A stretch of DNA of 44,108 nt. It comes from JACPRB01 sp964468745 (GTDB taxonomy: Bacteria; Planctomycetota; MHYJ01; JACPRB01). Position numbers and translations under genes: made by a program. Within the stretch, counting starts at the first letter, position 1. The number at the start of each line of letters is the position of its first letter. This document shows positions 1 through 6,495 of this stretch, piece by piece. The stretch lies in assembly GCA_964468745.1 (NCBI GenBank), contig CAYXVY010000100.1:1-44108 (forward strand), written 5' to 3'. The notes below the pieces were generated by a model. That model made no database searches, had not been told where the DNA came from, and saw only the letters and a program-made list of their open reading frames with translations.

Positions 1-2
1 TC

Positions 3-1451
3 AAGCCGGACAACGTTACGCCCGACTTTGCGGCGGTCCTTCGCGTGGCGGAGGATGCGCATCGCGTCGCGGTCTCGACGCAGCGGGTGATCGAGACGGA
101 GCTGGCGCTCGATTTGCGCGAAGCCGTGCTGCTGGAGGAGATTCTCTGGCTGGCGCATCGGGGCGCCGACGTCGTCTCGAAACAGCCGGCGCCGCGCGCC
201 GGGTTCAAGTCGACGCTGGCCGAGGCGGCGTCGATTCGCGCCTTACAGCGTGCGACCGCCGACGCCCCGTTCGAGCTCGAGATCGTATCGAAGGGGGCGA
301 CGGTCAAGCTCACGTTGGCGCCGGGGAGCGGTTCGCCGGCGGCCGAGGCGGAGGACGTACTCGCGCTCGCGGCGCGCGGGCGTACGGACAAGGATCCGGT
401 CGCGCCGCTCCGGACGATGATCTTCTGCTTCTACGCGGGCGAGGCGTGGCACGCGCTGGCGAAGGCGGCGCTCATAAAAGTCGCGGACGCGACTCTGCCG
501 ACACTGGGGCGCTACGCCTCGATTCTGACCAATCTGCCCACCGAGGAAGACGAGCGTCGCGCGCAGGAGCTCTGGGGGAAGGCGGTGGACGACTATCCGA
601 ACCCGCGGCGCGCGAGTGAAGCCCGGGCGTTCATCATCGAGCTCATCGACAAGTACGGCAAGACGCGCTTCATGAAGACGGTGCACAACGGCGTCGCGCG
701 CGTCGATCAGGCGACCACGTGGCTGACGAACCTCGGTGGCCGCGTAGCGTCGAAGAAGAAGATCGAAGACGTCCTCCACGCCAAGCAAATCAAAATGCTC
801 GGCAGCGCGGGGAAGGAGCGGTACGAGGTGACGTACGAGTTCTCGAACCCAGCGTCGCTGGGCGATTTCACGAAGCAGGGCCTGGGCATCGGAACCGAGG
901 CGACGTGGGAGAACAAGGACAAGACCGTGCAGGGGGACGGCTCGGGGATCCTGGTGTGGAACCCGCCCATCGTGGGGGACGCGCAGCTCGAGTGGACCGT
1001 CAAGCCGCGCGAGGCGAAGAACATCGGCTTTACATTCCCGGCGACGGGCGGGATGACGGACGGCACAGGGTACATGGCCTGGCTTGCGTTTTCGAACGAG
1101 TCCGGGCGCGGGCCGCAGAAAATCCCTCTCCTGCCGACGCATCCGATGATGAAGCTTCCTTGGAATTACGATCGGCGCGTCAGCGCTAATTTCGGCAAGG
1201 ATCGCGATGCGAAATGGACCCTGCAGGTGGGGAGCACCCACGTCATCCGCGTGGTGCGCCGCGGCAACGCCGCAGATCTGATCGCCGACAAGATCGTGCT
1301 GACGTCGGGCGAACTCCCGCAGGACGAGATCGTGAACAGCGGGCAGATCGGGGTCGCGATCTGGAATTCCAAGGTCACGGTAATCGCCGCGAAGTTCACC
1401 GGTGCGATCGATGCCGATTGGCTTCAGAACGCGCTGAAGAGCGATAAGTAG
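3..1451 (+). CDS. Hypothetical protein, 5' end outside the window; C-terminal beta-rich domain
   Basis: The reading frame is open to the left edge of the window. A GTG at 45 exists, but the codons before it read KPDNVTPDFAAVLR in the same frame, so the gene probably starts further upstream. About the first 230 visible residues are mostly helical, with a stretch (around 160-215) that resembles a TPR-like helical hairpin region. The last 200 residues are beta-rich with Trp and Gly (VQGDGSGILVWNPP, IGVAIWNSKVTVIAAKF), similar in character to concanavalin-like or DUF1080-type jelly-roll domains that often end planctomycete secreted proteins and kinases. I do not recognise the family and the missing N-terminus could carry the defining domain. 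It is convergent with the next gene, 19 nt apart. Confidence 0.75.
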   Translation, partial: KPDNVTPDFAAVLRVAEDAHRVAVSTQRVIETELALDLREAVLLEEILWLAHRGADVVSKQPAPRAGFKSTLAEAASIRALQRATADAPFELEIVSKGATVKLTLAPGSGSPAAEAEDVLALAARGRTDKDPVAPLRTMIFCFYAGEAWHALAKAALIKVADATLPTLGRYASILTNLPTEEDERRAQELWGKAVDDYPNPRRASEARAFIIELIDKYGKTRFMKTVHNGVARVDQATTWLTNLGGRVASKKKIEDVLHAKQIKMLGSAGKERYEVTYEFSNPASLGDFTKQGLGIGTEATWENKDKTVQGDGSGILVWNPPIVGDAQLEWTVKPREAKNIGFTFPATGGMTDGTGYMAWLAFSNESGRGPQKIPLLPTHPMMKLPWNYDRRVSANFGKDRDAKWTLQVGSTHVIRVVRRGNAADLIADKIVLTSGELPQDEIVNSGQIGVAIWNSKVTVIAAKFTGAIDADWLQNALKSDK

Positions 1452-1470
1452 CAAGCCCGCCGCCGCCACC

Positions 1471-2103
1471 CTACTTGAGGACGACGACGGGGGTTCGCAC
1501 CGTGCCGCTCTTGTTGCCTACGGTGAACTCAAATACGCAGACGACCCGCGTGCCCTTTTCCCATTTGAAGTTCGACGAGATGTCGTTCACGTAGGAGATC
1601 TGGCGCGTTTCCTCAGGCGGCAGGACTTTCTCGAACGGCTGCTTGTCCCTCGCCAGGACGGGCATGTCGAGCTTCGTCTTCAGCGAAAAGAGTCTCGCCT
1701 TCTTGAAGATGATCTTGTGCTCTGCACGTTCCGCGTTCACGGCGTTGACGACAATCTCGAGGTGCGGCGTCTCGATCCCGTCGCGGGACTTGCGCAGCTC
1801 GAACTGGATATGGTCGAAGCTCGCCGTCACTTTGCCGATTCCGACCGACGTGACGTCCGTGCCGCAGTCGATGCGCAGCAGGACGTCATCGTAGGGCGCG
1901 CGCGCGTCGGGCTTTGCCTTGTCGCGGGCGAGCGAGACGGCGCCGCGTGACTCCTTCGCGCGTTTCACGAGCTCGTCGGAGGCGGTCTGCACTTCGTCGT
2001 TGTCCTCGGACGCGAGCTTCTTGACGAGTGCGTCGATCTCCGCCTTGGGATCCGGCAGCGGATCTTGTAGGAGGACAAGCAGGACTAGGACAGCTTCTTT
2101 CGT
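1471..2103 (-). CDS. Hypothetical secreted protein with probable ACG start codon
   Basis: Unknown small protein with a helical N-terminal part and a C-terminal beta domain of about 120 residues (starts near RIDCGTDVTSV, ends GTVRTPVVVLK). A conservative start is GTG at 1992 (173 aa). The frame stays open upstream, however, and encodes a short hydrophobic segment (TKEAVLVLLVLLQDPLPD) that looks like the short secretion signals of other genes here. No ATG, GTG or TTG lies in that extension. An ACG at 2103 sits 5 nt after a GGAGGAG ribosome-binding site, giving 210 aa and a 19-nt overlap with the 3' end of gatB. A CTG at 2082 is a weaker alternative. Coding status is likely; the exact start is inferred. 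Confidence 0.65.
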   Translation of the reverse strand, partial: TKEAVLVLLVLLQDPLPDPKAEIDALVKKLASEDNDEVQTASDELVKRAKESRGAVSLARDKAKPDARAPYDDVLLRIDCGTDVTSVGIGKVTASFDHIQFELRKSRDGIETPHLEIVVNAVNAERAEHKIIFKKARLFSLKTKLDMPVLARDKQPFEKVLPPEETRQISYVNDISSNFKWEKGTRVVCVFEFTVGNKSGTVRTPVVVLK

Positions 2104-3506
2104 AGCAACTCCTCCGCCTGCGGCGCCTTCATGCGTCCCTTGGCCGCCTTCATCACTTGGCCCACGAGGAACTTCATCGCAGCGTCCTTGCCGCTGCGGA
2201 AGTCCGCGACGACTTTCGGGTTCTCGGCGATCGCCTTGTCTACGGCCTCCTCGATGGCCTTCATATCCGTGACGATGGCCAGGCCCCTATCTTTCACGAC
2301 ATCCGCCGGCGCTCGACCGTGCAGGATCATGTCTTCAAGGATCTCCTTGGCGGAAGTCGCGGTGATCGTGCCCGCATCGAGGAGCTGCAGGAGATCGACG
2401 AGCGATGCGGCCGTCGTCGTCGAGTCCTTCATCGACAGCTTGTGCTCGTTGAGGACCCTGTTGACGTCGTTGATGATCCAGTTCGTGACGACCTTCGCCT
2501 TGTCGGAGCGCTTGACGGCGTCTTCGAAGAAGTCGGCCGTCGCGCGGTCGGCGGTGAGGATTCCGGCTTCGATGTCGCTCACTCCGTGATCGCGCGCGAA
2601 GCGGGCGCGGCGGGCGGCGGGCAGTTCGGGAAGCGAGCGCTTCACGGTATCGGTCCACGACTTGTCGATCCGCAGGGGCGGGAGATCCGGCTCGGGGAAG
2701 TACCGGTAGTCGTGCGCTTCTTCTTTGGACCGCATCACCTCCGTGACGCCGCGCTCGGCATCGAAGAGCCGCGTCTGCTGCACGATTCGTTCGCCGGCGC
2801 GCAGGGCATCGATCTGCCGCCTCATCTCGTGCTCGATTGCGCGCTGCGCGTTGCGGAAGGAGTTGAGGTTCTTGACCTCCGTGCGCGTCCCGAATTCCGT
2901 CGCGCCCTTCGCCCGCACACTGACGTTGATGTCGACGCGGAGTTCGCCCTTCTCCATGTCGCACTCGGACGCCCCTATGTACTGGAGGATGGACTTCAAC
3001 GTGTCGAGGTACGAGGCGGCTTCGTCAGGCGTACGGAAGTCGGGCTGGGTGACGATCTCGATCAGGGGCACGCCGGCGCGGTTGAGATCGACAAAGCTGC
3101 GGGCGCCCTTGTCCTCGTGGATGAGCTTGCCGGCGTCCTCCTCGAGATGCGCGCGGGTGATGCCGATGCGTTTGCCGCCCGCGATCTCGACCCAGCCCTC
3201 CTTCGCGAGGGGGAGGTCGTACTGCGAAATCTGGTACCCCTTCGGAAGGTCGGGGTAGAAATAGTTCTTCCGGTCGAACTTCGTGGAGGCGGGGATATCG
3301 CAGTTGAGTGCGAGCCCGACGCGCAGGCCCAGCTCGACGGCGGCGCGATTGAGGACGGGAAGGGTGCCGGGGTGCCCGAGACAGATCTCGCACACCTGCG
3401 AGTTGGGCGGCGCCCCGAATCGGGTGGAGCATCCGCAGAAGAGCTTGGTGGCGGTGCGCAGCTGGACGTGAGTCTCGAGTCCGGCGACGAGTTCGTAATC
3501 GGTCAC
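2085..3506 (-). CDS. gatB: Asp-tRNA(Asn)/Glu-tRNA(Gln) amidotransferase subunit B
   Basis: GatB is the kinase/tRNA-binding subunit of the GatCAB complex, which converts misacylated Glu-tRNA(Gln) or Asp-tRNA(Asn) to the correct amidated form in the cytoplasm. The sequence has the family hallmarks: GLETHVQL near the start, the metal-binding cysteines of CGCSTRFG and CEICLGHPGTLP, DRKNYFYPDLPKGYQISQYD, LEEDAGKL, and a C-terminal helical YqeY-like tail. At 473 aa it has the normal length. GTG at 3506 is preferred because it puts VTDYELVAGLETH at the N-terminus and starts 13 nt after the upstream gene; the longer frame to 3542 would overlap that gene. gatA and gatC are not in the window. The hypothetical gene at 1471 follows directly and overlaps. 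Confidence 0.97.
   Translation of the reverse strand: MTDYELVAGLETHVQLRTATKLFCGCSTRFGAPPNSQVCEICLGHPGTLPVLNRAAVELGLRVGLALNCDIPASTKFDRKNYFYPDLPKGYQISQYDLPLAKEGWVEIAGGKRIGITRAHLEEDAGKLIHEDKGARSFVDLNRAGVPLIEIVTQPDFRTPDEAASYLDTLKSILQYIGASECDMEKGELRVDINVSVRAKGATEFGTRTEVKNLNSFRNAQRAIEHEMRRQIDALRAGERIVQQTRLFDAERGVTEVMRSKEEAHDYRYFPEPDLPPLRIDKSWTDTVKRSLPELPAARRARFARDHGVSDIEAGILTADRATADFFEDAVKRSDKAKVVTNWIINDVNRVLNEHKLSMKDSTTTAASLVDLLQLLDAGTITATSAKEILEDMILHGRAPADVVKDRGLAIVTDMKAIEEAVDKAIAENPKVVADFRSGKDAAMKFLVGQVMKAAKGRMKAPQAEELLRKKLS
2104..2118 (-). promoter_or_regulatory. Shine-Dalgarno site deciding the ACG start at 2103
   Basis: Inside the last codons of gatB, the minus strand reads GGCGGAGGAG followed by 5 nt (TTGCT) and then ACG. 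This is ideal Shine-Dalgarno spacing for a start at 2103 and supports translational coupling of the downstream gene to gatB. The purine run also encodes Ala-Glu-Glu of GatB, so chance cannot be excluded. Confidence 0.5.
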
Positions 3507-3519
3507 GCGAGGCAGAGTA

Positions 3520-5544
3520 CTATCTCGACTTCGCCTCGGCAACCGCGCGGTCGATCACGTGCCGCGTAAGCGAGTCGTAGTCGGGGCCCATGCGCGTCCG
3601 CACCTGATCCAGATCCTCCGGCGTGAGCTGCTTGAGTACGGAGAGCAGCCTGACGTGATCGCCGATGCGGGCGAGGGCGCGCAGTCGCTGGGGTGGCGTC
3701 AACCAGACGTGCTCGTTGTCGCCCGTCCTCTCCAGTTCCAGCGCGCGGCCGTAGTGTTCGAGGGCGTGATCCACGCGGCCCAACCGATCGAGGACGCGCG
3801 CGAGGGCGTAGTGATTGGCGGCGCGCGTTGGGAAGAGTGCGAGTGCGCGTTCGTAGTGCGGGAGCGCGTCCGTATACCGTTCGAGACGGTCGAACATCGC
3901 GGCGCGACGGAACGCGTAGGGCGAATGGTGCGGCCTTCGCGCCATCGCCTCGGCAAATGCCTGGTCGGCGCCCGCGAGATCCCCCTTTGCCGCCCGTTCG
4001 TCGGCCAGTGCAGCCCAATTCTCGGCGTCGTGCGGATTCGCGGCGACCGCATCCGCGTACTTCCTGTCGTCCCGGAGCTGCTCGCCTTGCAGGAACGCCG
4101 GAGCCCAAGCGGCGGCCAGCAGCACGAGCATCGCGCACGCGAGGGCCGCAATCGTGGCGCTCTTCGCCCCCTGCTCGCGCGGACGTCCCGTCGCCAGCAG
4201 CCCTGCGACGATGAAAAACGTCGCCCCGGTCCCATATTCGTAGAGATCGAAGTCGGCGGTGGAGTGGACGCATCCCGCGAGAAACCCTGCGAGCAGTCCC
4301 ATCCGCGTCGCGAATCCTGGCGTCGCCTTTATCATCGCGACGCCCGTAAGCCAGGCGCCGCCGACCAGTAGGACGAGGATCGGCCACCCGTCGATCTCCT
4401 TGAACCGGTCGAGCCAGAGGACGGCGACGACGAGCCCCGTGGCCGCGCCCGCCGGCAGAAGCCACGCGGGGAGCGCATCGGCCGCCGGCTCCGGCACCTC
4501 GCGCGCGGCGGCGCGCACCGTCATCCCGAGGAATGCGAGATAGGCGAGCAGGCCGACGATTCCCATTTCGATGAAGATCTGCAGATAGTCGTTGTGCGCC
4601 TTCTGCACTTCGAACTGGCGCTCGTCGCGATATCGGTAGTAGTGCTCCTGAAAATTGTTCAGCCCGATACCCAGCGCGGCTTCCGACTTCATCCGCCACG
4701 CGGCCGACCAGTATGCCGCGCGGATCTTCATCGACTGCGTCTGCATGAACCGCGGGCCCAGCAGCGCGATGACGAGAACGCCGGCCACCGCGCAGCCTAT
4801 GATCACGTCGCGACGCCGCGTGCAGAGCGCGGCGAATGCAACTGCTCCCACGGCAGAGGCGACCCACGCCGCCTTTGCCCCCGTGAAGGCGAGAGCCATC
4901 GCGCCGAGCACGATCGCCACGAGACAGATCAATCGCGTCGGCCGGTGCGGCGTGTCGATCAGTACGCCGGCCGCGACCGGCAGCAGAAGGACGATGAACC
5001 CGGCGAAGGAGTTTGGGTAGAGAAACGTCGCCCACGGCTCGCCGGTCTCGACGCGCGTCATCATTTCCGGCGTCACCAGCGGATTGCCGACGAGCGCCTG
5101 CTTCATGACGGGGAGCACCCAGAAATGCTGCAGCACGCCGTGGAGCGCGAGGGCCGCCAGCCCCGCCACCAGAAGCCCGAGCAGCGCGCCACGACGGCCC
5201 GCGAAGAGATGTGCGCACAGCGGCACGAGCAGTGCATACGTCACGAACGCCGACGCGCCGTCGATCGCGGAGTAGAGATACGAGGCGCGCGTGAGTGAGA
5301 AGAGCGCGACCGCCGCGAAGAGAGCGAGCGGAAGTTCAACGCCCGAGAGGAAGGGCGTCCATCGTCCGTCGAGCGCCCGCGCCGCGAACCACGCGAGCGC
5401 CGCCAGCCACGCCCATGCGTGGATCAGCAGGTTGGCGCCCCCCGGCGCCCCGGCCGAACTCACGCAGAGGCGCACCACGATCTGGAACGCGATCAGGAAG
5501 AGCGCCGCCCGGTCGAGCAGGGTGGCCAGGCGCGTCCGCTCCAT
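3520..5544 (-). CDS. O-antigen ligase/Wzy-like polymerase with C-terminal TPR domain
   Basis: A 674-aa multi-spanning inner-membrane protein of the O-antigen ligase (Wzy_C/WaaL) family, which joins or polymerises lipid-linked glycans on the periplasmic face. About ten to twelve hydrophobic segments fill residues 10-480. The central periplasmic loop has the family signature around residues 295-320, with ALGIGLNNFQEHYYRYRD followed by KAHNDYLQ; the His-Asn pair is the conserved part. Residues about 500-640 form TPR-like repeats (DAENWAALADERAAKGDL, YTDALPHYERALALFP). ATG at 5544 was chosen because it begins MERTRLATLLDRAALFLIAF and lies 10 nt after a -10 box; the frame extends upstream to 5622 over the divergent gene. 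Ligase and polymerase cannot be told apart by sequence alone. Confidence 0.85.
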   Translation of the reverse strand: MERTRLATLLDRAALFLIAFQIVVRLCVSSAGAPGGANLLIHAWAWLAALAWFAARALDGRWTPFLSGVELPLALFAAVALFSLTRASYLYSAIDGASAFVTYALLVPLCAHLFAGRRGALLGLLVAGLAALALHGVLQHFWVLPVMKQALVGNPLVTPEMMTRVETGEPWATFLYPNSFAGFIVLLLPVAAGVLIDTPHRPTRLICLVAIVLGAMALAFTGAKAAWVASAVGAVAFAALCTRRRDVIIGCAVAGVLVIALLGPRFMQTQSMKIRAAYWSAAWRMKSEAALGIGLNNFQEHYYRYRDERQFEVQKAHNDYLQIFIEMGIVGLLAYLAFLGMTVRAAAREVPEPAADALPAWLLPAGAATGLVVAVLWLDRFKEIDGWPILVLLVGGAWLTGVAMIKATPGFATRMGLLAGFLAGCVHSTADFDLYEYGTGATFFIVAGLLATGRPREQGAKSATIAALACAMLVLLAAAWAPAFLQGEQLRDDRKYADAVAANPHDAENWAALADERAAKGDLAGADQAFAEAMARRPHHSPYAFRRAAMFDRLERYTDALPHYERALALFPTRAANHYALARVLDRLGRVDHALEHYGRALELERTGDNEHVWLTPPQRLRALARIGDHVRLLSVLKQLTPEDLDQVRTRMGPDYDSLTRHVIDRAVAEAKSR

Positions 5545-5554
5545 GATGAGGCCC

Positions 5555-5562
5555 AGTATAAT
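5555..5562. promoter_or_regulatory. Overlapping divergent -10 elements between the ligase-like gene and the glycosyltransferase
   Basis: The 8-nt string AGTATAAT contains a perfect TATAAT on the plus strand (5557-5562), 9 nt before the ATG at 5572, and TATACT on the minus strand (5560-5555), 10 nt before the ATG at 5544. Transcription from either would begin within a few nucleotides of the start codon. The 27-nt space between the two genes holds nothing else and neither start has a ribosome-binding site. Confidence 0.7.
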
Positions 5563-5571
5563 CGCCCGCGC

Positions 5572-6495
5572 ATGCCCGACGTCACGTTCACGGTTTTCAC
5601 CGCGACCTTCAATCGCGCGCACACGCTCGATCGGCCGTACGCGAGCCTGCAGGCTCAGACGTTTCGCGATTTCGAATGGATCGTCATCGACGACGGCTCA
5701 ACGGACGCGACGCGCGAGAAGGTCGAGCGGTGGGTCTCGGAGAAGCCTTTCCCGATCGTGTACGAGCGACAGGAGAACCAGGGAAAGCACATCGCGCACA
5801 ATTGCGCCGTCGCTCTCGCTCGCGGCTCGCTTTTCGTCATCCTCGACTCCGACGACGAACTCGCCCCCGAGGCGCTCGCGCGCTTCCACCACCATTGGGT
5901 CGCGCTGAGCGAAGAGGAGAAGCGCGAGTTCCTCGGCGTCGTTTGCCTCTGCCGGGACGGCGCGACGGGAGAGGTGCTCGGCCGGCGCCCTTCGAACGCG
6001 CCTCTCAAGGTGCCTGCGCTCGAGTACGTGTTGCGCGAGCGGATCCGTCACGATCTCGCGGCGTGCGTGCGCATCGAGCTGCTGCGGGAACACCTCTTTC
6101 CCGCGATCCCGGACGCAAAGCTCATCCCCGAGGGGGCGATCTGGGCGCGATTCATGCGTCGCACGAAAATGGTCGTGATCGACGAGGTGCTCGAGACCAA
6201 GCATTACCAGGCCGACGGCTACACGCGCAACCTTGTCGCGAGCTACCGCCGGCACGCGCCGGGCCGCTACTGGTACTTCCTCACGAATCTCTCGGAGAAT
6301 GCCGACCTGTTGCGTCGCTATGACAAGGGACGTTGGCTGAAGGACACGGTGCAGCTCGGCCGGCTGATGTTCCACGCGCGACGCGGCTTCGGCGAGACCT
6401 TCGGCGCCCTGCGAGGCTTCCTTAATCGTGTGGCCTTCGTGTTCTTCCTGCCGCTCGCGTGGCGGCTCTACCGACGCGACGTCAACGCGGAATGA
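5572..6495 (+). CDS. Family 2 glycosyltransferase
   Basis: A GT-A fold inverting glycosyltransferase of 307 aa that would transfer a sugar from a nucleotide donor to a growing cell-surface glycan. The N-terminus reads VTFTVFTATFNRAHTL, followed by IDDGSTD (about residue 39) and the metal-binding ILDSDDE (about residue 90), as in GT2 enzymes. A short hydrophobic, basic C-terminal end (VFFLPLAWRLYRRD) may touch the membrane. ATG at 5572 gives a clean N-terminus and is only 9 nt from TATAAT. The divergent partner is a ligase/polymerase-like gene, so both probably serve surface polysaccharide synthesis. Its last 14 nt overlap the convergent kinase gene. Donor and acceptor cannot be deduced. Confidence 0.92.
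   Translation: MPDVTFTVFTATFNRAHTLDRPYASLQAQTFRDFEWIVIDDGSTDATREKVERWVSEKPFPIVYERQENQGKHIAHNCAVALARGSLFVILDSDDELAPEALARFHHHWVALSEEEKREFLGVVCLCRDGATGEVLGRRPSNAPLKVPALEYVLRERIRHDLAACVRIELLREHLFPAIPDAKLIPEGAIWARFMRRTKMVVIDEVLETKHYQADGYTRNLVASYRRHAPGRYWYFLTNLSENADLLRRYDKGRWLKDTVQLGRLMFHARRGFGETFGALRGFLNRVAFVFFLPLAWRLYRRDVNAE

Noticed and set aside
243..1469. A 408-codon minus-strand open frame antisense to the first gene
   Set aside because: Arg-rich shadow composition with no domains; the plus-strand frame has normal amino acid use and continues to the window edge.
2157..3569. A 470-codon plus-strand open frame antisense to gatB
   Set aside because: gatB is unmistakable on the other strand; the antisense reading mirrors its codons and shows no family features.
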